Source: Hydrocarboniphaga sp965279055 (GTDB lineage Bacteria > Pseudomonadota > Gammaproteobacteria > Nevskiales > Nevskiaceae). From it: DNA of 64,000 bases. The DNA lies in the NCBI RefSeq assembly GCF_965279055.1, contig NZ_OZ257125.1, positions 1,736,001 through 1,800,000 on the forward strand, in the 5' to 3' direction. Within the stretch, counting starts at the first letter, position 1, and each line of letters opens with the position of its first letter. This document shows, piece after piece, positions 1-8,146 of this stretch. The notes below the pieces were generated by a model. It made no database searches and was not told where the DNA came from. It worked only from the letters and a program-made list of their open reading frames with translations. A program made the translations under genes and the position numbers.

Positions 1-1338
1 GGCCGCGTCGCCGATCGCGCGACCAGTTACTGGAACCCGGCGCCGATGCAGGCCGCAGCGCTGGTGCGGCCGCGCACGACGGCCGAACTCAGCGCGGTGC
101 TGAAGCTGTGCAACGAACGCGGACAGAGCGTGGTCACGCACGGCGGCCTGACCGGCTGCGTCGAAGGCGCGATCAGCGATTCGCGCGACGTGATCGTGTC
201 GCTGGAGCGGATGAACGCGATCGAGGAGATCGACAGCATCGGCCGCACGGCGACGGTCCAGGCCGGCGTGGCGCTGCAGAAGCTGCAGGAGACGGTGCGC
301 GAGCAGGGCCTGTATTTTCCGCTGGATCTGGGCGCGCGCGGTTCCTGCACGATCGGCGGCAATGTCGCGACCAATGCCGGCGGCATCAACGTGATCCGCT
401 ACGGCATGATGCGGCAGCGGGTGCTCGGCCTGGAGGCGGTGCTGGCCGACGGCCGCATCGTGTCGTCGATGAACCGCATGCTGAAGAACAATGCCGGGTA
501 CGACCTGAAGCATTTGTTCATCGGCAGCGAAGGCACCCTGGGCATCGTCACGCGGGTCATCGTGCAACTCGAAGAGGCACCGAGCAGCCGCAACAGCGCC
601 ATGCTCGCGCTCGACAGTTTCGCCCAGGTCACTTCGTTGTTGAGGCATGTGCAGAAATCTCTTGGCGGCAAGCTGTGCGCGTTCGAGGTGATGTGGGGGC
701 AGTATTTCCACACTGTCACCGCGCCCGGTTTTCACCGCGCGCCGATGGGCCGTGATCACGCCTTCTACGTGATGCTCGAAGCCGAAGGCGCACAGCCCGA
801 GGCCGATCAGGAAGGCTTTCTGGCGACGATGGAGCAGGCGCTGGAACAGCAGATCGCCGCCGACGTCGTGATCCCCGGCTCGGAGACCGAGCGCCGCGCC
901 CTGTGGGAAATCCGCGAAAACTTCCAGGCGCTGTACGAGCACAAGCCGATCTTCCTGTACGACGTCAGCCTGCCGATCCGCGACATGGACGCCTACATTC
1001 GCGAGGTGCAGCAGCGGTTGAAAGCGCGCTGGCCCGACAGCATCTGCAACGTCATCGGCCACATCGGCGACGGCAACCTGCATCTGTTCGTGCACCCGGG
1101 CACCGAAGGCGAGGGCCTGCACAAGCTGGCCGACGATGACGTCTACCTGCCGCTGCAGGCGATCGGCGGCTCGATCTCCGCCGAGCACGGCATCGGCACC
1201 GAAAAATGCGCGCGCCTGCCGATCTCGCGCTCGGCCATCGAGATCGAGCTGATGCGCACGCTCAAGCGCACGCTCGACCCGGGCGGCATCCTCAATCGCG
1301 GCAAGGTCGTCGCGTTGCAGGCGGCCGACGCGGCGTGA
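1..1338 (+). CDS. FAD-linked oxidase (GlcD / D-2-hydroxyglutarate dehydrogenase family), 5' truncated
   Basis: The reading frame is open from the first base, so the gene starts upstream of the window; the ATG at 46 is internal. What remains is about 445 residues. It begins in the PCMH-type FAD-binding half (GGLTGCVEGA, then a Gly-rich CTIGGNVATNAGG stretch, then GSEGTLGIVT). It continues into the FAD-linked oxidase C-terminal domain with the metal/substrate-binding GHIGDGNLHLFVHP and AEHGIGTEK motifs. Enzymes of this family oxidise 2-hydroxy acids (glycolate, D-lactate, D-2-hydroxyglutarate) and pass electrons to FAD. The substrate cannot be read from the sequence. It is convergent with the next gene, with about 105 bp between them and no obvious terminator. 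Confidence 0.92.
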   Translation, partial: GRVADRATSYWNPAPMQAAALVRPRTTAELSAVLKLCNERGQSVVTHGGLTGCVEGAISDSRDVIVSLERMNAIEEIDSIGRTATVQAGVALQKLQETVREQGLYFPLDLGARGSCTIGGNVATNAGGINVIRYGMMRQRVLGLEAVLADGRIVSSMNRMLKNNAGYDLKHLFIGSEGTLGIVTRVIVQLEEAPSSRNSAMLALDSFAQVTSLLRHVQKSLGGKLCAFEVMWGQYFHTVTAPGFHRAPMGRDHAFYVMLEAEGAQPEADQEGFLATMEQALEQQIAADVVIPGSETERRALWEIRENFQALYEHKPIFLYDVSLPIRDMDAYIREVQQRLKARWPDSICNVIGHIGDGNLHLFVHPGTEGEGLHKLADDDVYLPLQAIGGSISAEHGIGTEKCARLPISRSAIEIELMRTLKRTLDPGGILNRGKVVALQAADAA

Positions 1339-1444
1339 TCGCGGCGGCCCCGTCATTGGGTCGATGTCAGCGCGAGGCCGGGGCGCCGGTCCCGCTGCGA
1401 GCGCCTCGGACCGGATGTCGGTCGTGCCCGCGCTGAGCGGCTGC

Positions 1445-2359
1445 TCAGCTGCCTTCGAGGTAGCGCGTCTGCTTCGGCAGCCAGCGTTTATAGGCGGCCG
1501 ACATGCGCACGCCGACCAGTACCAGCAAGGTCACCGGGATCACCGTGCAGATGCCGATGCCGAGCATCAGCGCGAACACGCCGAGCAGCGGCACGCGCAA
1601 GGGCGAGCCCTGCTTGCCGGCCAGCCGGATCAGCCGCGCGCCGAAGCGGAAGCCGCGGATCGCGACCTCCTCGACCAACAGGTATTTCTGCAGCACGAAG
1701 GCGCTTTCGCGACCGTCGAGCACCGGCTCGCCGCGCGCCAGCCGGCCGTCGAGCAGGCCGGCCAGCAGCTGGCGGCCGTAGCGGCTGGAGTCGGCGATGT
1801 CAGCCTCGGAGACACCGGCCGGCGACAGCACGCCCTTCCAGACTTCGCGCTTGCCGGTCAGCAGCCAGACCGTGACCGTGATGAAGGTTTCGGCACGCGT
1901 GCCCTGGTCTTCGCGGACGATATTGCCGGCGAAGCGGCCGCCGGCCTGTTCGATCAGCTGGCGGGTGACTTCCTGGCCCTTGAACCACATGTTGCGGCAG
2001 CCGATCACCGTGACCACCGGCGTATCGCGCAGTACGCTGGCGTATCCAGACTTCAGGAAGCCAGTGGCAGGCGACGATGGCGACAGGTACCAGGTCTGGT
2101 AGCCGAACACGACCAGGTCGTATTTCACGCTGGGGTCGAAGCCGGGCAGCTCGATCTCCGGCGGGTCGAGCATCACGCATTCCGGAAACTGATCGAAGAA
2201 GCGGATCACCGGCCACGGGAACGGGTAGGGCTTGACCGGCTGTATCGGCTGGAAATGCACCTCGACGTCGTCACGCTCGAGGAAAGGCGACAAGGTCGAG
2301 CGAACGATCCTTTCGAGCTGGCCGGTCTGGCTGTAATACAGGGCCAATACTTTTTTCAT
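1445..2359 (-). CDS. Flavodoxin-fold protein of the 'dialkylresorcinol condensing enzyme' type
   Basis: A 304-residue protein. The start at 2359 (MKKVLALYYSQTGQ) puts the flavodoxin-type FMN phosphate loop (YYSQTGQ) at the very N-terminus; a longer in-frame start at 2407 would add an unlikely 16-residue leader. The middle has LVVFGYQTWYLSPSSP, typical of flavodoxin-like NAD(P)H/FMN proteins. A hydrophobic segment near the C-terminus (about residues 255-285) suggests membrane association. From memory, databases call related proteins dialkylresorcinol condensing enzymes, by association with aryl-lipid pigment clusters. No other gene of such a pathway is nearby, so that name should not be taken as a function. 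It is divergent from the SDR at 2599. Confidence 0.72.
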   Translation of the reverse strand: MKKVLALYYSQTGQLERIVRSTLSPFLERDDVEVHFQPIQPVKPYPFPWPVIRFFDQFPECVMLDPPEIELPGFDPSVKYDLVVFGYQTWYLSPSSPATGFLKSGYASVLRDTPVVTVIGCRNMWFKGQEVTRQLIEQAGGRFAGNIVREDQGTRAETFITVTVWLLTGKREVWKGVLSPAGVSEADIADSSRYGRQLLAGLLDGRLARGEPVLDGRESAFVLQKYLLVEEVAIRGFRFGARLIRLAGKQGSPLRVPLLGVFALMLGIGICTVIPVTLLVLVGVRMSAAYKRWLPKQTRYLEGS

Positions 2360-2598
2360 GGCGGGGGCGGGCGTCGGGCGTACACAAGAGATGCCATTAG
2401 AGCGCAATTAGTGCGCCATGGCTGCCCCGCCCCCACGAAAAGACAGGGTGCGGGTCGGCCTCCCCTCGGCCGACAATCCAGGGTCGCCGTATGCCGGCGC
2501 GGCGCCGGCAGCGGGCGTCGACCGGTCGAGTCACAAATCAACAGGAGTGTTGATATTGTATTCTTCTCCCGGTCCAGCCGAATCCAGATGGAGCCCCC

Positions 2599-3297
2599 AT
2601 GCTTTTGAGCGGAAAAGTAGTTGCCGTCACCGGTGCCTTCGGCAGTCTCGGCCGCGAAGTGGTCAAAGCGGCGATCGCGGCCGGCGCGCGTGTCGCGGCG
2701 ATCGATCAGGCGGCCGCGCCGGCTGAACCGGGTTCGCTGCGCGAAGCCGCGATCTATGGCGGTGTCGACTTGACTGATGCGGTATCGGCCAAAGCCTCGC
2801 TGGGCAAGCTGGTGTCCGATCTCGGCCGTCTCGACGCGCTGGTCAATATTGCCGGTGGATTTCGCTGGGAAACCCTGGAGCAGGGTTCGCTGGACAGCTG
2901 GGATCTGCTGTACCGGCTGAACGTACGCACGGCCGCAACCGCAGCGCAGGCAGCCTTGCCGCACCTGATCAAAAGCGGCGCCGGCGGCCGCATCGTCAAC
3001 ATCGGCGCAGCCGGGGCGATCAAGGCCGCGGCCGGCATGGGCGCTTATGCGGCATCCAAGGCCGGCGTCGCCAAGCTCACCGAGGCGCTCGCGGAAGAGC
3101 TGAAAAATCACCGCATTACCGTCAACGCGCTGCTGCCCAGCATTATCGATACGCCGCCGAACCGACAGGCGATGCCCGATGCGGACTACTCCAAGTGGGT
3201 GCAGCCGGCAGAGCTGGCCGCGATCATCGTGTTCCTGCTGTCGGCCCAATCTCAGGCCATCACCGGCGCGCTGATCCCGGTTACCGGCGGGGTTTGA
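2599..3297 (+). CDS. SDR-family oxidoreductase
   Basis: A 232-residue classical short-chain dehydrogenase. The dinucleotide-binding loop TGAFGSLG lies at about residues 11-18, the NIAGG segment follows, the YAASK active-site motif is in the second half, and a C-terminal ITGALIPVTGG is typical of the family. The position 13 residues before the catalytic Tyr, normally Ser, is Ala (NIGAAGAIKAAA...Y). Catalysis may therefore be altered, though some SDR subfamilies share this. The ATG at 2599 follows a purine-rich GGAGCCCC stretch. It stands alone between the divergent flavodoxin-like gene and a 560-bp gap. Substrate unknown. Confidence 0.88.
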   Translation: MLLSGKVVAVTGAFGSLGREVVKAAIAAGARVAAIDQAAAPAEPGSLREAAIYGGVDLTDAVSAKASLGKLVSDLGRLDALVNIAGGFRWETLEQGSLDSWDLLYRLNVRTAATAAQAALPHLIKSGAGGRIVNIGAAGAIKAAAGMGAYAASKAGVAKLTEALAEELKNHRITVNALLPSIIDTPPNRQAMPDADYSKWVQPAELAAIIVFLLSAQSQAITGALIPVTGGV

Positions 3298-3858
3298 GCG
3301 GTTCGCGGTCAGCGGTGTTATTCCTTTCGATGCTGCCCTCAGGCGGTATCGATCGCAAACTTGGTAAATGCGGTAGTAAATCGAACGTCCGTAAAGTGCG
3401 GTGGTCGAAGTTCGAGTATCCTGCCGGCCCCGGCACGCAACAGGGACAGTTGTGTAGCTAACGTTTTGGGCTGGTTGTGCTGGTAATAGGCAACGATGTT
3501 GACGTTTAGTGGTTTATAGGTACGATACAACGACGCCGTCCACCAGTTTCGATTAAAACGAACGGCGAGTGATTCAGGTGCGATTCAGAAAAATGTGGCA
3601 AGTCGGACGCAGCTTCGAGAACCGCGTTGCGCCGCGCCACTGATCCAAAATGACCACCATGGAACTTGCCGTTCCGTGGACTCGAGGAGAGTCAAAGCTG
3701 CGATGACCCTATGGCCGGCTGATGCTCCAGGTGCGATCCACTGGGCTTATTGCCGGGCCATGCCTCGTCTCCCTGTTGCCATGTCGTGTCGCAGCCATTG
3801 CGCGCCGATCATTCGCGCCTGCTGCACGCCCGCAGTCCTTATCTGAGTTGGAGGTTTT
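3298..3858. other. Intergenic region ahead of tonB; no gene seen
   Basis: These 561 bases hold no convincing reading frame: the short frames present have poor codon structure and no family resemblance. The stretch is more AT-rich than its surroundings, especially 3480-3600, which fits a regulatory region and long leader for the tonB-exbB-exbD operon. One sigma70-like promoter can be proposed inside it and is listed separately. A small RNA cannot be excluded by eye. Confidence 0.5.
3499..3526 (+). promoter_or_regulatory. Candidate sigma70 promoter for the tonB operon
   Basis: TTGACG at 3499-3504 is separated by 16 bases from TACGAT at 3521-3526. The hexamers match 5/6 and 4/6 of the consensus and lie in the most AT-rich part of the gap. 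The transcript would carry a leader of about 330 nt. No Fur box was recognised. This is a motif match only. Confidence 0.3.
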
Positions 3859-4479
3859 GTGGAGTTCGGAAAGCGGCAGGATTCTAGTCGTCGCCTCGTC
3901 GGCCTCATCGGTGTGGTGTTGTTTCACGTGCTGCTGGTCTGGGGGCTGGTGAATGGTCTGGCGCGCAAGGCGATCGAGCTGCTGCCGGCGCCGATCGAGA
4001 CCAAGATTCTGGACGAAGTGAAGAACGAGGAGCCGCCGCCGCCGCCTCCGCCGCCGCCGAAGCTGGACATTCCGCCGCCGCCGTTCATTCCGCCGCCGGA
4101 GATCAACATCGCGACGCCGCCGCCGCGGGCGAGCACGATCACCACGACGACGGTGGCGCCGCCGCCGAACGTGGCACCGGCACCGCGGCCGGCGAACAAC
4201 ACCAAGGCACCGGTGGTCAAGGCCAAGGCCTGCAAGGAGCCGGATTATCCGGCGGTATCGGAGCGCCTCGGCGAAGCCGGCTCGGTGACCTTGATGCTGC
4301 TGGTCGGTGTTGACGGCAAGGTGACCGAGAGCAAGATCCAGACGTCGAGCGGATTCGATCGTCTGGACAAGGCGGCGCAGCAGGCGCTGTCGCGTTGCAA
4401 GTTCGAGCCCGGCACCGTGGACGGTGTTCCGCAGCCGGCCTGGGCGCCGTTGAAGTACACGTTCCGTCCCGCGCGTTGA
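3859..4479 (+). CDS. tonB: TonB-family energy transducer
   Basis: A 206-residue protein that couples the ExbB/ExbD proton channel to outer-membrane receptors. There is a single N-terminal membrane anchor (about residues 13-32), then a proline-rich periplasmic spacer (EEPPPPPPPPP and further Pro clusters to about residue 110), then a TonB C-terminal domain of about 85 residues (YPAVSERLGEAGSVTLMLLV ... SSGFDRLDKAAQQALSRCKF). The start is GTG at 3859, preceded by a good GGAGG at 3850-3854. Two cysteines in the C-terminal domain could form a disulfide. It is the first gene of tonB-exbB-exbD-exbD-TPR. The system probably serves receptors such as the one at 9636. Confidence 0.92.
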   Translation: MEFGKRQDSSRRLVGLIGVVLFHVLLVWGLVNGLARKAIELLPAPIETKILDEVKNEEPPPPPPPPPKLDIPPPPFIPPPEINIATPPPRASTITTTTVAPPPNVAPAPRPANNTKAPVVKAKACKEPDYPAVSERLGEAGSVTLMLLVGVDGKVTESKIQTSSGFDRLDKAAQQALSRCKFEPGTVDGVPQPAWAPLKYTFRPAR

Positions 4480-4533
4480 TGCATTCGTTGTCTAACGTAT
4501 AAAGCCCAGCACCCGATTCCGAGGAGATTGTCG

Positions 4534-5382
4534 ATGTCGATGCAAAACCTGAAGTCCGCCGTCATGGCTGCGATGCTGGCGCTGGTCTGCGCTGTTGGCG
4601 GCGGCGTCCTGAGCAGCAGCCCGGCCTACGCGCAGGATCCGGCGCCTGCCGCGCCGACAACGGAAGCCGCGCCGGCCGAAGCGCCGCTGGCCGAAGCGAA
4701 AACCGAGAGTGTCGAGAACCCCTACGGCATCGGCGCGTTGTGGAAGCAGGGCGACTTCGTCGCGCGCTTCGTGCTGATCTCGATGCTGATCATGTCGGGT
4801 GCGACCTGGTACATCATGATCGTCAAGTTCATCGACCAGACCAAGCTGATGGGCCAGGCGAAAGCCGCCAACGCGACGTTCTGGAAAGCCCGCTCGGTGC
4901 CCGACGGTGTCAATTCGCTCGCCGCCGGCAGCCCGTTCTGGTACATCGCCGACCGCGGCGTCTCCGCACAGAATCACCACGAAGGCACGCTGGTCGAACA
5001 GATCGACCTGAGCAGCTGGGTGACGATGAGCATCAATCGCGCGGTGGATGAAATCCAGTCGCGCCTGCAGGGTGGCCTCGCGGTGCTCGCCACGGTCGGT
5101 TCCACCGCGCCCTTCGTCGGCCTGTTCGGCACGGTCTGGGGCATCTACCACGCCTTGACCGCGATCGGCATCAGCGGCCAGGCCTCGATCGACAAGGTCG
5201 CCGGTCCGGTGGGCGAAGCGCTGATCATGACCGCCATCGGTCTGGCCGTCGCGGTGCCCGCGGTCATGGGCTACAACTGGCTGGTACGTCGCAACAAGGC
5301 CGGCATGGAAGCGGTCCGCGCTTTCTCGGCCGACCTGCACAGCGTGCTGCTGTCGGGCTCGCGCGTCGGCGACAAGGCCTGA
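4534..5382 (+). CDS. exbB: ExbB / TolQ-type proton channel subunit
   Basis: About 283 residues. An N-terminal export signal ends in PAYAQD and is followed by an Ala/Pro/Glu-rich linker. The MotA/TolQ/ExbB domain comes next: a first membrane helix at 4755-4830, and two more around VGSTAPFVGLFGTVWGIYHA and the LIMTAIGLAVAVPAVMGYNW region. The ATG at 4534 was chosen because GAGGAG (4521-4526) is spaced 7 bases from it; a TTG at 4528 would overlap the ribosome-binding site. With ExbD it forms the inner-membrane proton channel that energises TonB. It lies 54 bp after tonB and 4 bp before exbD1. Confidence 0.93.
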   Translation: MSMQNLKSAVMAAMLALVCAVGGGVLSSSPAYAQDPAPAAPTTEAAPAEAPLAEAKTESVENPYGIGALWKQGDFVARFVLISMLIMSGATWYIMIVKFIDQTKLMGQAKAANATFWKARSVPDGVNSLAAGSPFWYIADRGVSAQNHHEGTLVEQIDLSSWVTMSINRAVDEIQSRLQGGLAVLATVGSTAPFVGLFGTVWGIYHALTAIGISGQASIDKVAGPVGEALIMTAIGLAVAVPAVMGYNWLVRRNKAGMEAVRAFSADLHSVLLSGSRVGDKA

Positions 5383-5386
5383 TCCG

Positions 5387-5818
5387 ATGGGCATGAACAT
5401 CGGCAGTGAAGGATCGGGAGACGAAGACGAAGTCGTCTCCGCGATCAACACCACGCCGCTGGTGGACGTGATGCTGGTGCTGCTGATCATCTTCCTGATC
5501 ACGATCCCGGTGGTGACGCAGACGATCCCGGTGAAGCTGCCGAACGAGCGCAACCAGGCGCTGCAGACCAAGCCCGAGAACATCACGATCGTGGTGGACA
5601 AGGAAGGGAACATGTACTGGAACACGCAGGCGATCCCGGACGTGAACACCCTCCTTGAAAAGCTCAAGGTCGAGGCGGTGAAAGTGCCGCAGCCGGAAGT
5701 GCACATCCGCGGCGACCAGACCGCACGCTACCAGGCGATCGGCACGGTGATGGTCACCTGCCAGCGAGCGGGCATCGCCAAGATCGGCTTCATCACCGAA
5801 CCGCCGCCGCGAGGCTGA
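5387..5818 (+). CDS. exbD: ExbD/TolR biopolymer transport protein (first copy)
   Basis: A 143-residue single-pass protein: short cytoplasmic N-terminus, INTTPLVDVMLVLLIIFLIT transmembrane segment carrying the functional Asp of the ExbD family (VDVMLV), then a periplasmic domain with conserved IVVDKEGNMYWN and QAIGTVMVTCQRAGIAKIGF segments. It starts 4 bp after the exbB stop, so translational coupling is likely. A second exbD-like gene follows, separated by a 27-bp inverted repeat. Confidence 0.93.
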   Translation: MGMNIGSEGSGDEDEVVSAINTTPLVDVMLVLLIIFLITIPVVTQTIPVKLPNERNQALQTKPENITIVVDKEGNMYWNTQAIPDVNTLLEKLKVEAVKVPQPEVHIRGDQTARYQAIGTVMVTCQRAGIAKIGFITEPPPRG

Positions 5819-5834
5819 AGCAAAACGAACCCCC

Positions 5835-5915
5835 GTCATTCCCGCGAAGGCGGGAATCCAGAGACGATAAGGCGCGGCTCTCTGCCCACTGGATTCCCGC
5901 CTTCGCGGGAATGAC
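5835..5915. repeat. REP-like inverted repeat between the two exbD genes
   Basis: The arms 5835-5861 and 5889-5915 are perfect 27-bp reverse complements (core GTCATTCCCGCGAAGGCGGG) with a 27-base spacer. Each arm is itself a small hairpin (CCCGCGAAGGCGGG). The outer sequence matches the widespread extragenic palindrome whose translations read FPRRRES or IPAFAGMT in many proteobacterial genomes. Transcribed, the pair would fold into a long stem inside the operon mRNA. A diverged single copy encodes the C-terminus of the LysR gene at 26101-26125. Confidence 0.9.
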
Positions 5916-5945
5916 AGGTTGAAGCCAACAAATGGAGCGGCAACG

Positions 5946-6380
5946 ATGGGAATGAACCTAGGAAGCGGCAGCGGCTCGGGCGACCCGGAAGTCGTGGTCG
6001 ACGTCAACACCACGCCGCTGATCGACGTGATGCTGGTGCTGCTGGTGATGCTGATCATCACGATCCCGATCCAGACGCACGCGGTGAAGCTGGATATGCC
6101 ATCGGCCAACCCGCCGGCGAGCGACGCCCCGCCGCCGCCGGCGGTGGACCTGGAGATCGACTTCGACGGCACGGTGCTGTGGAACGGCACGCCGATGGAT
6201 CGCGGCACGCTGGACGCGAACTTCCGCCGCGAAGGCGAAGCGGGAGAAAACCAGAGCGAGTTTCATATCCGCCCGAACAAGCTGGTCGAGTACAAGTACG
6301 TCGCCGCGGTCCTGGCCTCGGCGCAGCGTCACGGCGTGACCAAGATCGGTCTCGTCGGTAACGAACAATTCATGCAGTAG
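5946..6380 (+). CDS. exbD2: ExbD/TolR biopolymer transport protein (second copy)
   Basis: 144 residues. It shares the layout of the first copy: NTTPLIDVMLVLLVMLIITI membrane helix with the conserved Asp, then a periplasmic domain with LEIDFDGTVLWNG and SAQRHGVTKIGLVG. The ATG at 5946 (MGMNLGSGSG) was chosen because it parallels the MGMNIGSEGSG start of copy one and follows GGAGCGG; the upstream ATG at 5919 overlaps the palindrome region. Paired exbD genes behind exbB are known in Xanthomonas. In Xanthomonas the second copy is reported to be needed for particular functions rather than for iron uptake; I have not verified that this applies here. Confidence 0.9.
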   Translation: MGMNLGSGSGSGDPEVVVDVNTTPLIDVMLVLLVMLIITIPIQTHAVKLDMPSANPPASDAPPPPAVDLEIDFDGTVLWNGTPMDRGTLDANFRREGEAGENQSEFHIRPNKLVEYKYVAAVLASAQRHGVTKIGLVGNEQFMQ

Positions 6381-6397
6381 GCAAGCAGCAGGACTCC

Positions 6398-7627
6398 ATG
6401 CACAACCAGACCTCGAAAACCTTCCGTCTCGCCTCCGGCGCCTTGCTGATGCTGATCGGCGCGCAGAGCTTTGCAGCCGACAAGCCGACCGTGCGTCCGG
6501 AAGTCGGCGCGCCGCTGCAGGAAGCGCAGAAGGCGCTGCAGGCGAAGAACTACAAGGATGCCAAGGCCAAGATCGACCAGGCCGAAGCGATCGGCAAGCT
6601 GACGCCGTACGAGAACTACATCGTGCAGCGACTGAAGTCCTCGGCGGCGATCGGCACCGGCGACTACAAGAGCGCGCTGGGCGCCTACGAGCAGGTGCTG
6701 GCGTCACCGGAACTGCCGGCGGCGGAAAAGCTGCCGACGCTCGACGCCTACGTGAAGATCGCCTACGCCTCGAAGGACTACGCCAAGACCGCCAGCGCGA
6801 TCACGCAGTACAAGGCCGCCGGCGGCAATAGCAAGGAGACCATCGGCCTGCTGGCGCAGTCGCAGTATCTGGCGGGCCAGTACAAGGAAGCGGCGCAGAC
6901 GCTGACCACCGACATCGACGCCGCCGAGAAAGCTGGGCAGAAGCCCAGCGACACTCAGCTGCAGCTGCTGGCGTCTTGCGCGCTGAAGCAGAACGACATG
7001 GTCGCGTACACGCGCGCGCTCGAGAAGATCGTCGCCTACACGCCGAAGAAAGAGTACTGGCTCGACCTGATCGTGCGCACCAGCAACCGCCCGGGCTTTT
7101 CGCCGAACCTGGCGCTGGACGTATACCGCCTGCGCCGCGCGACCGATACGCTGGAGAAGACCGGCGACTACATGGACGCGGTGCAGCTGGCGCTGCAGGC
7201 GGGCTATCCGGCCGAAGCGCAGCAGCTGCTCGACGAGGGCTACAAGAAGAAGCTGCTCGGCGAAGGCGCCGACGCGCCGCGCCATCAGCGCCTGAAGGAT
7301 CTGGTCACCAAGAAGCTGGCCGAAGACAAGGCGACGCTGGCAGATGGCGAGAAGGCTGCGGCCGCTCAGGCCACCGGCGACGCGCTGGTCAGCACCGGCT
7401 ACAACCTGCTGACCAATGGCCAGGCGGACAAGGGCCTGAAGCTGATGGAGCAGGGCATCGCCAAGGGTGGCCTGAAGCGCCCGGACCAGTCCAAGCTGCT
7501 GCTCGGCTATGCCTACCAGGTCGCCGGCAGCCAGGACCGCGCGCTGAAAGCCTATGCGGCAGTCGGTGGCACCGACGGCTCCAAGGATCTGGCGCGGCTA
7601 TGGCAGCTGAAGGCTCGCAGCAAGTAA
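6398..7627 (+). CDS. Exported TPR-like protein of the TonB operon
   Basis: A 409-residue protein with an N-terminal signal peptide (about residues 1-27, ending QSFAAD). It is followed by helical repeats of tetratricopeptide type (for example LQEAQKALQAKNYKDAKAKI and SAAIGTGDYKSALGAYEQVL). It is predicted periplasmic. It starts 17 bp after exbD2 and ends just before a strong terminator, so it is the last gene of the operon. Its position suggests a scaffold or assembly role for the TonB/ExbB/ExbD complex, but no catalytic motif is visible and the role is inferred from context only. Confidence 0.8.
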   Translation: MHNQTSKTFRLASGALLMLIGAQSFAADKPTVRPEVGAPLQEAQKALQAKNYKDAKAKIDQAEAIGKLTPYENYIVQRLKSSAAIGTGDYKSALGAYEQVLASPELPAAEKLPTLDAYVKIAYASKDYAKTASAITQYKAAGGNSKETIGLLAQSQYLAGQYKEAAQTLTTDIDAAEKAGQKPSDTQLQLLASCALKQNDMVAYTRALEKIVAYTPKKEYWLDLIVRTSNRPGFSPNLALDVYRLRRATDTLEKTGDYMDAVQLALQAGYPAEAQQLLDEGYKKKLLGEGADAPRHQRLKDLVTKKLAEDKATLADGEKAAAAQATGDALVSTGYNLLTNGQADKGLKLMEQGIAKGGLKRPDQSKLLLGYAYQVAGSQDRALKAYAAVGGTDGSKDLARLWQLKARSK

Positions 7628-7652
7628 TCGCCGGCTGAAGTGGTCTTGCGCC

Positions 7653-7690
7653 AAAAGGACGACGGCTCGCGCCGTCGTCCTTTTTCGTTT
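7653..7690 (+). terminator. Rho-independent terminator of the tonB operon
   Basis: A perfect 14-bp stem (7653-7666 with 7671-7684; core GGACGACGGC) with loop TCGC runs directly into TTTTT and a further T-rich tail. It lies 25 bp after the TPR gene stop. The A-rich left foot makes it potentially bidirectional. Confidence 0.92.
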
Positions 7691-7795
7691 TACACGGCCG
7701 TAGAGCAGTCACGGCGGATTCAGTAGCGCCCTCTAAGCTGGTCTCGTCACCTGCTGCCTCGGTGACGCCACGGATGGTCATACGGAAGCTCGCTC

Positions 7796-8029
7796 ATGCA
7801 AACGCTAGGTCGCGGTGCTCTGGAACCCCTGCTGATCGGTATCGCCCTGGCGGTCGGCGGCGCGCACGGCGTCGAAGTCGGCTACGACAGCATCGGCAGG
7901 GCTTTTCTGACGATCGGCATCATGCTGATCGGTGCCGCGGCTCTGTACTACTTCGATATCAGATCCCGCAACCCGGCCGCCACACGACGCGCGGCAGCGG
8001 TGAATACGCTCGGGCACGCGGCCGACTAG
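7796..8029 (+). CDS. Small two-helix membrane protein, unknown
   Basis: 77 residues with two hydrophobic stretches (LEPLLIGIALAVGG and AFLTIGIMLIGAAALYYF), so probably a small inner-membrane protein. Codon third positions are G/C-rich as in neighbouring genes. The ribosome-binding site is weak (GGAAG about 9 bases upstream). No family was recognised. It lies between the tonB-operon terminator and the dehalogenase-like gene. It could be a chance frame. Confidence 0.5.
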   Translation: MQTLGRGALEPLLIGIALAVGGAHGVEVGYDSIGRAFLTIGIMLIGAAALYYFDIRSRNPAATRRAAAVNTLGHAAD

Positions 8030-8146
8030 GCGCGCCGTTCTTCAAAACAGCTGTACAGGCGCGATGCTCCTCGCGCCTTTTCTGCGTTGGCTGGCGTTCG
8101 CCAGCGGCGGCTGGCACTGTTGTGTCCCCGCGACGCGAGAGGACGC

